A DNA stretch of 64,000 nt from Curtobacterium caseinilyticum (GTDB lineage: Bacteria; Actinomycetota; Actinomycetes; Actinomycetales; Microbacteriaceae), in contig NZ_JAUCMN010000009.1 in NCBI RefSeq assembly GCF_030363035.1, forward strand, positions 62,001 through 126,000, in the 5' to 3' direction. This document shows, one piece after another, positions 18,741 through 28,860 of the stretch (the stretch's first letter is position 1; each line of letters opens with the position of its first letter). Both the position numbers and the translations under genes were made by a program. The notes under the pieces are model-generated. The model worked only from the letters and a program-made list of their open reading frames with translations. It made no database searches and was not told the DNA's origin.

Positions 18741-19406
18741 TCACGCTCCGTCGGGTGCCTCGGGCCGGATGATCGCCACGAGTCGGGGGACCTCCGCGCG
18801 GGTCCGCTCCGAGGCGATGCCCGACAGCAGCATCGTCCAGAGCTCCTGCAGGCGCTCGTACAGGTCGGCGCGGTCGTGCAGCATGTCCGACACCATCTGC
18901 ACGCCCGCGACCGCCGGGCTCACCACGCGGCCGATCAGCTCCGGGTCCCACGACGGATCGACCTCGCCCGTGGCGATCGCCCGCCGGATGATGTCCGCCG
19001 TGTGCTCCACCCAGTGCTCGTAGGGGTGGTCGCGGGGGATCTCCCGGGCGTTCGGGTCGGCCGCGAGCCGCAGTCCCGCCCGGACGACGACCTCGCGCGT
19101 CATCTGCGACGCGATGCCCTGCGTCATCCACATGAGCGACTCCAGCGGCGACGAGGACCGGGTGGCGGCGACCTCGGCGTACCGCCGTGAGATGGCGTCC
19201 TGCTCCGCGATCACGGCGCTGGCGGTGTCGGCCTTCGAGCGGAAGTGGAAGTAGAGGGCGCCCTTGGTCATGCCGGCACGCTCGGCGACCCCGTCCATCG
19301 ACGCCCCGAGGTACCCGCGCTCGTCGAACTCCGCCGCGGCCGCCGCGATGAGCGCCGCGCGCGTGGCCACCGCCCGTTCCTGCCTGATCCGGCCGTCCTG
19401 CGCCAT
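18741..19406 (-). CDS. TetR/AcrR regulator, ScbR/ArpA (gamma-butyrolactone receptor)-like
   Basis: The 221-residue protein has the N-terminal TetR HTH: TRAALIAAAAAEFDERGYLG then VAERAGMTKGALYFHFRSKADTA. The wording GMTKGALYFHF and the ligand-domain segment EHTADIIRRAIATGEVDPSWDPELIGR resemble the ScbR autoregulator-receptor group, in which a conserved ligand-pocket Trp reads gamma-butyrolactone-type signals. No butyrolactone synthase (afsA-like) is in the window. A TAGCAT box lies 7 nt before the ATG. Targets are unknown; the phosphotransferase gene downstream on the same strand is a candidate. Confidence 0.8.
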   Translation of the reverse strand: MAQDGRIRQERAVATRAALIAAAAAEFDERGYLGASMDGVAERAGMTKGALYFHFRSKADTASAVIAEQDAISRRYAEVAATRSSSPLESLMWMTQGIASQMTREVVVRAGLRLAADPNAREIPRDHPYEHWVEHTADIIRRAIATGEVDPSWDPELIGRVVSPAVAGVQMVSDMLHDRADLYERLQELWTMLLSGIASERTRAEVPRLVAIIRPEAPDGA

Positions 19407-19487
19407 GCGGTCGATGCTAGCCAGACGCCCTCGTGCGGAGGGAGGCCCTCAGGGGACCTCCCGGCGCGCTGTCGTACGGTGACCGGC

Positions 19488-19919
19488 ATGGACGGATGGC
19501 GGAACCCGCGGCGCTGGGCACGGGCGGGACGGTGGCTGCTGCTGCCGATCGCCGTGCTCGACTGGGTGGCCCTCACCCCGCAACCGATCGTCGTCGTCGC
19601 CTTCCTGCTGGCGGTGGTCGGGCTCGCCGGCATGGCCGCCGCCCTCGTCGTCCGGATGCTGCACCGCTCCCGTGGGGCGATGGCCGGCCTCGGCGTCGTG
19701 CTGCTGCTCGGCGGGCTCGTCGTCCTCGGACTCGACCCGTTCCCCGGCACGCTGCCGTTCCTCGACCCGTGGTGGCCCGGCGCCATCACGCAGCCGCAGG
19801 TGGTGGGCAGCGCCTACTGGAAGACCGCCGGGCTCGGCGTCGAGCTCGCCGGCTTCGCACTCCTGGCCACGCTCCTCGTCGCGACGGCCACCGGTCGCCC
19901 GGCCCCGCGCGGGCGCTGA
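19488..19919 (+). CDS. hypothetical membrane protein (143 aa)
   Basis: Four hydrophobic stretches can be seen (near 17-35, 35-57, 65-82 and 115-135), with an extramembrane loop holding DPFPGTLPFLDPWWPGAITQ. I do not recognise a family. A TACGGT box lies 7 nt before the ATG. It is divergent from the TetR gene, with only 81 bp between start codons. Confidence 0.7.
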   Translation: MDGWRNPRRWARAGRWLLLPIAVLDWVALTPQPIVVVAFLLAVVGLAGMAAALVVRMLHRSRGAMAGLGVVLLLGGLVVLGLDPFPGTLPFLDPWWPGAITQPQVVGSAYWKTAGLGVELAGFALLATLLVATATGRPAPRGR

Positions 19920-20066
19920 GGCCCGGCCGGATCGCACCCGCCGACCAGGGCACTGAGGCCCGACCAGACCGCACCTGCCGACCAGGGGCACTGAGGCCCG
20001 ACCAGACCGCACCCGCCGACCATGGGGCCGGCCGGACCGCACCCGCCGACCAGGGGGCCGGCCGGA
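19913..20066. repeat. about 38-bp imperfect tandem repeat beginning at a stop codon
   Basis: About four imperfect units are built on CACTGAGGCCCGACCAGACC and GCACCCGCCGACCAGGGG. The first unit includes the TGA stop of the preceding membrane-protein gene, so the array grew from the gene's 3' end. It separates two convergent genes, and no clear terminator hairpin is seen besides it. Confidence 0.7.
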
Positions 20067-20091
20067 CGCGCTCACCCGGACATGCACTGCC

Positions 20092-21240
20092 TCAGCGTCG
20101 CGTCAGCACGACGACGGTGACGTCCTCGGCGGTGCCCGCAGGCACGAGCCTCCGCACGTGCTCCACCAGGTCGTCCGGGTGCGCCGCCGCGAGCGCGCCG
20201 AGGCCGTCCAGGCCGCCGACGCCGTCGAGCGCCAGGGCCCCGTCCGTCACGACCACGACCCGGTCGCCGCGGGCGAGGTCGACCCCGCCGACGGTGCGGG
20301 CGACCCCGGTGGGTTGCAGGCCGATCGGCAGGTCGGTGGAGCGCAGCGCGGTCACCGTGCCGTCGGCGCGCACGTGCAGCGCCGGGCCGTGGCCGGCGTC
20401 CACCCACTCGGCGTGACCCGACGTCGGGTCGAACCGCAGGTGCAGCAGCGAGCCGACGGCACCGGCGGCCGACAGGTCGTGGGCGAGCTGCGCCTCCAGG
20501 CCGGCGACCGCACCGCCGAGCGCGACGTCGGTCCGGGCGACCGCGGCGGCACGGACCGACGCGGCGAGGAGCGCCGACGCGCGGCCGGGTGCGGTCACCG
20601 TGCCGACCGTCACGTGCACCGAGCCGTCCGCGGCGACCCGCCAGTCGGCGAGGTCCCCGCCGTCCTCGTTCGGGACGACCAGACCCACGACCGACGTCCC
20701 CGGCACCTCGACCGGGTCCGGCACGAGTCCGGTGAGCACGCGCTGCACGCGACCGCGCTCGATCGAGTGTCCGAGCTCCCGTTCTGCCCAGCGGGCGAGG
20801 TCGCCGAGGAGCGCGAGGTCCTCGTCGGAGAACACCCGCGGCTGCGCGTCCATCACGCAGAGGGTGCCGACGCGGGTGCCGTCGGGCATCGTCAGCGGAG
20901 CGCCCGCGTAGAAGCGGATGCCGTACTCGGTCGCGGCCGGCGTCTGGGCGAACCGGACGTCGAGCGCCACGTCCGGGATCACCATCGGGTCGGGCGACAG
21001 CACCGTCGTCGCGCAGAACTGCTCGGTCGCCGGCACGCTCGTGCCCTGCTGGAACCCGAACGTCGACTGCGTGGTGACGAGGTCGTGGTGGACGAGGTTG
21101 AGGAAGGTCAGCGGGACGCCGAACGCCTCGTGGGTCATGCGGGTGATGCGGTCGAAGCGCTCCTCGGGCCCTGATCCGAGTACCTCGAGCGCCTCGATCA
21201 CCGCGGTGCGGCGGTCCGCACCGTCGAGATGGTTGGTCAC
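20092..21240 (-). CDS. GAF-domain protein with a PP2C/SpoIIE-like phosphatase domain
   Basis: The protein has 382 residues. Residues ~20-165 form a GAF domain (QSTFGFQQGTSVPATEQFCATTV and IRFYAGAPLTMPDGTRVGTLCVMD). The remaining half is a SpoIIE-type phosphatase fold: SLLHLRFDPTSGHAEWVDAGHGPALH and GDRVVVVTDGALALDGV carry the last two aspartate motifs. The first metal motif is degenerate (ADWRVAADGSVHVTVGTV, where active enzymes have a GGDWYD..G-like site), so catalysis is doubtful. Likely part of a stress or sigma-factor partner-switch pathway, though no anti-sigma genes are adjacent. It overlaps the ThuA gene by 4 bp. Confidence 0.8.
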   Translation of the reverse strand: MTNHLDGADRRTAVIEALEVLGSGPEERFDRITRMTHEAFGVPLTFLNLVHHDLVTTQSTFGFQQGTSVPATEQFCATTVLSPDPMVIPDVALDVRFAQTPAATEYGIRFYAGAPLTMPDGTRVGTLCVMDAQPRVFSDEDLALLGDLARWAERELGHSIERGRVQRVLTGLVPDPVEVPGTSVVGLVVPNEDGGDLADWRVAADGSVHVTVGTVTAPGRASALLAASVRAAAVARTDVALGGAVAGLEAQLAHDLSAAGAVGSLLHLRFDPTSGHAEWVDAGHGPALHVRADGTVTALRSTDLPIGLQPTGVARTVGGVDLARGDRVVVVTDGALALDGVGGLDGLGALAAAHPDDLVEHVRRLVPAGTAEDVTVVVLTRR

Positions 21241-22013
21241 CCCTCCTGTGTACCCGCTCCACCGGCGAGGAACCAGTCCCGCGGGTGCGGGTCAGCAGTC
21301 AGTCCGCGTCGCTCGGACACCGGTGCCGCCCAGGCCGCGGCGTTCGCCAGGACCCGCTGGACGTCCTGGTGGTGGTACACGGGGTACTCCTGGTCGCCGG
21401 GCGAGAAGTAGAACACCCTGCCGAGGCCGCGGCGGTACGCGACGCCCGACCGGAACACCTCGCCGCCGGCGAAGGTGGAGAGGAAGACCTCCTCGTCCGG
21501 GCGCGGGATGTCGAAGTACTCGCCGTACATCTCCTGGCGGTCGATGACGATCGGGTGGGGGACCCCGGCAGCGATCGGGTGCTCGGGCGCGATCGTCCAG
21601 ACGAGCTCCCGCTCCCCGTCGTTCCGCCACTTGAGCGAGCAGGTCGTCCCCATCAGCCGGGTGAACGGCTTCGAGTAGTGCCCCGAGTGCAGCACGACGA
21701 GCCCCATGCCGGCGTGCACGGCCTCGACCACGCGGGTGACGACCTCGTCCGAGACGTCCTGGTGTGCCACGTGTCCCCACCAGAACAGCACGTCGGTCGT
21801 CGCGAGCCGCTCGGCGGACAGACCGTGCTCGGTCTCCTGGAGCGTGGCGGTGGTCACCGACGCCTCCGGGTGGTGCTCGCGGAGCGCGGCGGCGATCACG
21901 GTGTGCATGCCGTCGGGGTAGTGACCGAGCACGGTCGCGTCGCCGCGGCTCTCGTGCACGTTCTCGTTCCAGACGACGATGTTCAGGGGACGGTCCTCGG
22001 TCGGCGCTGACAT
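21237..22013 (-). CDS. ThuA-domain (trehalose-utilization-like) protein
   Basis: The 258-residue glutamine-amidotransferase-like fold protein has the ThuA pattern: NIVVWNENVHESRGDATVLGHYPDGM, TDVLFWWGHVAHQDV, VVLHSGHYSKPFTRLMGTTC and GRVFYFSPGDQEYPVYHH. ThuA proteins are linked to trehalose/disaccharide catabolism in rhizobia, but their reaction is not firmly known. A TAGCGT box is 7 nt before the ATG. It is first in a two-gene unit with the GAF-phosphatase protein. Confidence 0.85.
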   Translation of the reverse strand: MSAPTEDRPLNIVVWNENVHESRGDATVLGHYPDGMHTVIAAALREHHPEASVTTATLQETEHGLSAERLATTDVLFWWGHVAHQDVSDEVVTRVVEAVHAGMGLVVLHSGHYSKPFTRLMGTTCSLKWRNDGERELVWTIAPEHPIAAGVPHPIVIDRQEMYGEYFDIPRPDEEVFLSTFAGGEVFRSGVAYRRGLGRVFYFSPGDQEYPVYHHQDVQRVLANAAAWAAPVSERRGLTADPHPRDWFLAGGAGTQEG

Positions 22014-22102
22014 GGTCCCGACGCTACCCGCTCCCCTGGTCGAATCGATACGACCTGCGGTGTGTCGGGCGTTCTGCAGGAGGGGTGCGCGACGATGTCG
22101 CC

Positions 22103-22555
22103 ATGACTCCCCGATCCCTGTTCCGCGCCGCCGCGGTGGCCGAACTCGTGACCTGGACGCTGCTCATCGCCGGCATGGTGCTCAAGTACGGGCTGGACGC
22201 CGGCGACTGGGGCGTGCGCATCGGCGGGAGCATCCACGGCTTCGTCTTCCTGGCGTACCTCGTCGTGACGACGGTCGTCGCGGTCAACCAGCGGTGGTCC
22301 GTCGGGGCGCTGCTGCTCGGGTGGGTGAGCGCCGTCGTGCCCTACGCCACGGTGCCGTTCGAGGTCGCGGTCGCCCGCCGCGGCATGCTCGAGGGCCCCT
22401 GGCGGCGGACCGCCGACGAGCGCTCGGGGCTCTGGGACCGCCTGCTCTTCCTCGTGGTCCGTCGGCCCGTGGTGTCGGCGGGGATCGGGTTGGTGGCGGT
22501 CGCCCTGGTGTTCGGCGGCCTGCTCGTGGTGGGTCCCCCGGTCCCGAAGGGCTGA
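22103..22555 (+). CDS. DUF3817-family membrane protein (150 aa)
   Basis: Helices are near 5-25, 38-58, 68-85 and 118-140. The signature stretch FRAAAVAELVTWTLLIAGMV followed by HGFVFLAYLVV is typical of DUF3817, a family of small membrane proteins of unknown function that is common in Actinobacteria. It is divergent from the ThuA gene, with 89 bp between starts. Confidence 0.8.
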   Translation: MTPRSLFRAAAVAELVTWTLLIAGMVLKYGLDAGDWGVRIGGSIHGFVFLAYLVVTTVVAVNQRWSVGALLLGWVSAVVPYATVPFEVAVARRGMLEGPWRRTADERSGLWDRLLFLVVRRPVVSAGIGLVAVALVFGGLLVVGPPVPKG

Positions 22556-22812
22556 CGCCGGCGGGAGGCGTCGCGGCGCGCACCCATGCACGCATGCACG
22601 CACGCACGCACGCCCGCCCGCCCGCGCCCCCGCCCGCCCTCGGCGCACCCGACCGTTGAGCGCCGAGGTTCCACGAATCGCCGCTCGGTTCCGTCGAGGT
22701 TCCGGTACAGCGCGGGAGGTGCGCCCAGATTCCAGAATTTCGGAACCTCGGGAACGGGAACGGGAACGGGCGCGGGCGCGGGTCGCGTGGGCGGGTGCCG
22801 GGCGGGGCACGG
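22556..22812. other. gene-free stretch with STR and short inverted repeats
   Basis: The left part holds a GCAC/GCCC tetranucleotide run near 22575-22640. The right part contains three copies of CGAGGTTCC: direct at 22664-22672 and 22695-22703, and inverted near 22742-22750. The sequence between them (around 22728-22745, ATTCCAGAATTTCGG) has clearly lower GC than its surroundings. I see no coding frame with a convincing start. Confidence 0.6.
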
Positions 22813-22860
22813 GACGGACGGGAGGCGCGGTGCCAGCCGGCACCGCGCCTCCCGTCCGTC
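22813..22860. terminator. 22-bp perfect hairpin, GGAGGC family (convergent genes)
   Basis: A 22-bp perfect stem with a 4-nt loop AGCC: left arm 22813-22834, right arm 22839-22860, outer stem GACGGACGGGAGGC. The stem is identical base for base to the one at 34597-34644. It sits between the end of the DUF3817 gene and the end of icd, and would act in both directions. It has no T-tract. Confidence 0.8.
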
Positions 22861-22872
22861 GTCGGTGCGCGC

Positions 22873-25083
<2,211 letters not shown>

Positions 25084-25270
25084 GCTGGCGGGTACTCCCT
25101 TGTTCGACCGTCGGTACGTCCACGCTACTCGCGGCGCGGGATGTCTCGACATCAAGATACCTCCTGCCGCCGACAGCGCCAGGACGCCCGGCGAACGCAC
25201 GGGAGGCACACCGGACCACCACGGCCACGTCGCCTCCCACGGTCTCCCGCAAGCACGTGACGGCGCCGCC

Positions 25271-25327
25271 GGTCGCCGGTCGCCGGTCGCCGGTCGCCCG
25301 CCGCCGGTCGCCCGCCGCCGGTCGCCG
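25271..25327. repeat. 7-bp tandem repeat (GGTCGCC)
   Basis: About eight 7-bp units, mostly GGTCGCC with two CGCCGCC variants. It fills much of the 253-bp gap between icd and the next minus-strand gene, right after that gene's stop. The rest of this gap shows only the icd leader (TAGCGT box near 25129-25124 on the minus strand). Confidence 0.75.
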
Positions 25328-25336
25328 CGGCGACGC

Positions 25337-25825
25337 TCAGACCGTGATCCGGAAGACCCGCACCCCGGCAGCCCGCAACCCGGCGGTCCCGAGCCGCGTC
25401 CGCATGCTCCGGAAGGGGCGCTTGAAGCCGGACCGGGCCGACGCCACGCCGATCTGGTGCAGCACCTCGGACGTCAGCGTGCGCTCCACCTTCGGCGCGA
25501 GACGTGTGACGCCCGAGACGGTGATGACGACGCGGACCGCGTGCGGCGCGAGGAGCGGTGCGATGCGCTCGGCGGCCTCCTGCGCACGGTGGAAGGCCGG
25601 GTCGTCGCCGGGGCGGCGGATCGCGATCACGGCGAGGTCGGCCTCGGCGTGCTCGTGCGGATCGTGGAGGTCGTCCACCCCGACGACCCGCATGCGCCGG
25701 GCCTCCACACCGGCTCGCACCGCGGACGCGCGGAGCACGGGGAGCAGCTCCTGCGTGCCGGCCAGGACGACCTCGGCGGTCGCGAGGTCGATGGGTTCGT
25801 GCCGTTCCCGCGGCGTTCGGGCCAT
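25337..25825 (-). CDS. hypothetical protein (162 aa)
   Basis: I do not recognise a family. The sequence has alternating strands and helices ([52 protein letters not shown]), and the basic C-terminus ends in VFRITV. There is no membrane helix. A GGAAGGA ribosome site precedes the ATG. Confidence 0.65.
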   Translation of the reverse strand: MARTPRERHEPIDLATAEVVLAGTQELLPVLRASAVRAGVEARRMRVVGVDDLHDPHEHAEADLAVIAIRRPGDDPAFHRAQEAAERIAPLLAPHAVRVVITVSGVTRLAPKVERTLTSEVLHQIGVASARSGFKRPFRSMRTRLGTAGLRAAGVRVFRITV

Positions 25826-25987
25826 GGCGCAGGTCCTTCCGGTCGCTGGTGTCGGACACTACCGACCGGACGTCCAGCCGGTACGCCGTCGCCGTGACAC
25901 GTCGGCGGACTGCCAGGCGTTGTGTAACGAGAAGATCACGGAAAGGCCTGTACAAAGCGACAGACTCGTGCAGAATGGTCTGCGGCC

Positions 25988-27148
25988 ATGACGACACACG
26001 ACACCGACCAGCAGCCGCCGGAGACCCCGGTCGTGCACCTGTCCCGTCGCGCTGCCCTCGAGGCCGAGCGCGCCGCCGCGAAGAAGCCCGCACGCCGACC
26101 CCGCGCTCCCCGGTCGCCCCGCAGCACCGCAGCCCTCCCCGTGACCGCTCCGGGAGCCCCGGTCGTCGCCGCACCCGCAGCCGTCGCCGCACCCGCGGCT
26201 CCCGCGGTCGTCGCAGCGCCCGCTGCGGATCCAGCACCCGTGGCGCCGACTCCCGCTCCGGCCGCCTCCACGGCAGCACCGGCCGCGAAGACCGTCCGGG
26301 TCACGGCACGGGCCGGCCGCCGGACGACCACGGCGCGCGTCGCCACCGAGCACGTCGACACCCGGATCACCAAGGTCGTCCGGCGTCGATCCGCCTCGGT
26401 GACCGCCACCGCTCCCCGCCCTCGTCCGTCGCGCTCGCACCGCGCCAGCCGCATCACGCTGACCAGCGCGGCGGCCGCCCTCGCGATGTTCGCCGCCTCG
26501 GCGATGCCCGCACACGCCAGCGCCGGGACGTCGACCGCGACGTCGACGCTCGCCCCGCAGGTCCGCACCCAGGACTACGCCGTCACACAGGCGGTCACGG
26601 CGAGCACGCTCGACCGTGACGACTTCACGGTCAACGCGGCGTCGAAGGTCGTCGTCGCGGCCCCCGGCGGTGCGGTCGCCGGTGGCTCGGACGCCGGCTC
26701 GGTCTCCGCGGGCGGCGAGGTCCGTTCCCCCTTCCCGGGCCCGGTGCGGATGAGCTCGGGCTTCGGGTACCGCGCTGCGCCGTGCGGCGCGTGCTCGTCG
26801 CTCCACCAGGGCCTCGACTTCAACCCCGGCATGGGCGCTCCGATCGGCGCCGTCGCCGCGGGGACGGTCCGGGTCTCCGGCACGTACTTCTCGTACGGCA
26901 CGACGGTCATCATCGACCACGTCATCGACGGCCGCCGCGTCTCGACCCTGTACGGCCACATGATCCCGGGGTCCTCGCCGCTCCGCGTCGGCGACACCGT
27001 CGCAGCCGGACAGTTCATCGGGAGCGTCGGGTCCTCCGGCGTCTCGACGGGCGCGCACCTGCACCTCGAGGTCCTGATGGACGGCGTCACGCCCATCGAC
27101 CCGGAGGCCTGGCTCGAGGCACGCATCGGCCGTCCCCTGACGGTCTGA
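25988..27148 (+). CDS. secreted or membrane-anchored M23 (lysostaphin-type) peptidase
   Basis: M23 enzymes cut peptide bonds in peptidoglycan. Of 386 residues, the first ~140 are cytoplasmic and Ala/Pro-rich low complexity. A hydrophobic segment (ITLTSAAAALAMFAASAMPA, near residues 155-177) ends in an AHA signal-peptidase-like site. Residues ~250-380 hold the peptidase: SGFGYRAAP, the zinc ligands H and D in LHQGLDFNPG, and the HLHLE motif with the third ligand. The unusually long N-terminal leader is typical of actinobacterial M23 proteins with a stretched signal anchor. The promoter region shares motifs with the next gene (see findings). Confidence 0.88.
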   Translation: MTTHDTDQQPPETPVVHLSRRAALEAERAAAKKPARRPRAPRSPRSTAALPVTAPGAPVVAAPAAVAAPAAPAVVAAPAADPAPVAPTPAPAASTAAPAAKTVRVTARAGRRTTTARVATEHVDTRITKVVRRRSASVTATAPRPRPSRSHRASRITLTSAAAALAMFAASAMPAHASAGTSTATSTLAPQVRTQDYAVTQAVTASTLDRDDFTVNAASKVVVAAPGGAVAGGSDAGSVSAGGEVRSPFPGPVRMSSGFGYRAAPCGACSSLHQGLDFNPGMGAPIGAVAAGTVRVSGTYFSYGTTVIIDHVIDGRRVSTLYGHMIPGSSPLRVGDTVAAGQFIGSVGSSGVSTGAHLHLEVLMDGVTPIDPEAWLEARIGRPLTV

Positions 27149-27307
27149 CCACCCGTCGTCCGCCACTGACGGACGTCCGGCGGAGCGCTTCCACAGCCCT
27201 CCCGCAGCACCGGTGCGGGAGCGTCCCAGGCGGCCTGTGCAAGATCACAGCATGGACGATCACCACAGACCGCCCGCCCGTCGTCGACCCTCGGGGGTGT
27301 CCCGCTA

Positions 27308-28627
27308 GTGGACGCCGACACCTGGATCGCCTTCGGGCTCGTCATCCTCTTCGTGCTCGTCGGCGGAGTCTTCGCCGCAGCCGAGATCGCGCTCGTGTCG
27401 CTCCGCGAGTCACAGCTCCAGCAGCTCGAGCGGCGCGGCTCCCGGGGAGCACGGGTCGCCGCCCTCGGCCGTGACCCGAACCGCTTCCTCTCCGCCGTCC
27501 AGATCGGCGTGACCGTCGCCGGCTTCTTCTCGGCCGCCTACGGTGCGTCCTCGATCGCACCCGACGTCGCTCCGCTGCTCACGGGCCTCGGGCTCGACCA
27601 GGGTGGTGCCGAGGCGGTCGCGCTCGTGCTCATGACCCTCGTGATCGCGTACCTGTCGCTCGTGTTCGGCGAGCTCGTGCCGAAGCGCCTCGCCCTGCAG
27701 CGAGCCGAGGGCTTCTCGATGGCCGTCGCCCCCACCCTCGACCGCTTCGCGACCCTGATGCGCCCGGTGATCTGGGTGCTGTCGAAGACCACGAACGCCG
27801 TGGTCCGCCTGCTCGGTGGTGACCCGGACGCGCGTAGCGAGTCGATGAGCACCGAGGAGCTCCGCGGCCTGGTCGACGACCACGACGCGATCGACGCGCA
27901 GGGCCGCCGCATCGCCCGGAGTGCGCTCGACGCGAGCGACCGGATCCTGCGCGAGTCGATGCGGCCCTGGTACGACGTCTCCACGATCGACGCCTCGCTG
28001 TCCATCGCCGAGGCCACCGACCACGCGATCGAGGTCGGGCACAGCCGGTACCTGGTGACCGAGGGGTCGCGCGACGACGTCGCCGGCTTCGTGCACCTGC
28101 GCGACCTGCTCCGTCCGACCGACCCCGCGGCCGCGGTGTCGACCCTCGTGCGCCCCGTGCTGGCGATGCCGGAGACGAAGTCGCTGTCGAGCGCCATCGC
28201 GGACATGCGCACGGACGGCCACCAGATCGCCCTCGTCGTGGACGAGTACGGCGGCAGCGCGGGCATGGTCACCCTCGAGGCCCTGCTCGAGGACCTCGTC
28301 GGACGGATCCGCGACGAGTGGGACACGCCGGAGTACGACGAGTCCGCGGCCCGGTCCGACGGGATCGACGGTGCCACGGTGCTCGAGGACCTGGCGGCCG
28401 ACGGCGGCCCGCAGCTGCCCGACGGCGACTACGAGACGGTCGGCGGCCTCGTGCAGGTGCACCTCGACCGCGTCCCGGAGGTCGGCGACGTCGTCGACGC
28501 CGGGGGCCACCGCCTCGAGGTCACCGAGATGGACGGCCACCGCGTCGCGCGCGTCCGCGTCACAGCACACCCCGGTCCGTCGACCGCACCGGCCGAGCCG
28601 GTGCACGCCGCCCCGCCCGTCGCGTAG
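27308..28627 (+). CDS. CNNM/CBS-domain membrane protein (TlyC/CorC-like 'hemolysin family')
   Basis: The 439-residue protein has the order CNNM membrane domain (residues ~1-180, helices starting at IAFGLVILFVLVGGVFAAAE), a CBS pair (~200-325; DVAGFVHLRDLL and IALVVDEYGGSAGMVTLEAL) and a CorC/HlyC C-terminal domain (~350-425). Members take part in Mg2+/Co2+ efflux or resistance; the hemolysin name is historical. The GTG start is used. A longer-gap alternative ATG at 27252 is out of frame. It is followed by a strong hairpin. Confidence 0.9.
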   Translation: MDADTWIAFGLVILFVLVGGVFAAAEIALVSLRESQLQQLERRGSRGARVAALGRDPNRFLSAVQIGVTVAGFFSAAYGASSIAPDVAPLLTGLGLDQGGAEAVALVLMTLVIAYLSLVFGELVPKRLALQRAEGFSMAVAPTLDRFATLMRPVIWVLSKTTNAVVRLLGGDPDARSESMSTEELRGLVDDHDAIDAQGRRIARSALDASDRILRESMRPWYDVSTIDASLSIAEATDHAIEVGHSRYLVTEGSRDDVAGFVHLRDLLRPTDPAAAVSTLVRPVLAMPETKSLSSAIADMRTDGHQIALVVDEYGGSAGMVTLEALLEDLVGRIRDEWDTPEYDESAARSDGIDGATVLEDLAADGGPQLPDGDYETVGGLVQVHLDRVPEVGDVVDAGGHRLEVTEMDGHRVARVRVTAHPGPSTAPAEPVHAAPPVA

Positions 28628-28640
28628 GCGGGTGCCCGCC

Positions 28641-28682
28641 GGACGGGAGGCACGGTGCCGGCCCGCACCGTGCCTCCCGTCC
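28641..28682 (+). terminator. 18-bp perfect hairpin, GGAGGC family
   Basis: Arms are 28641-28658 and 28665-28682, loop CGGCCC. The outer GGACGGGAGGC is conserved. The inner stem is ACGGTGC/GCACCGT, differing from other copies by compensated changes. It lies 14 bp after the CNNM gene stop. Confidence 0.75.
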
Positions 28683-28860
28683 GTCCCCTGGTCGCGCTCC
28701 GGCGAGACGCCCCCGAGGAGCCGGGACGTCGCGGGATCGCGGTGCGTGTCAGCGGAGCCGGTGCGTCTCGGCTGAGCGACGTCGTCTCGGCGCGCGCCTG
28801 CGCCTCACGGGTACCGCGGGTGCCTGTCTCCGTACCGGTCCCGCCACGTACGCTCGTCGC

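Noticed and set aside
18741-19406. Complete butyrolactone signalling system
   Set aside because: Only the receptor-like regulator is present. No AfsA-like synthase is in the window.
25838-25987. c-di-AMP (ydaO) riboswitch before the M23 peptidase
   Set aside because: Riboswitches are common before actinobacterial wall-hydrolase genes, but I could not find the conserved ydaO core in this 150-bp region.
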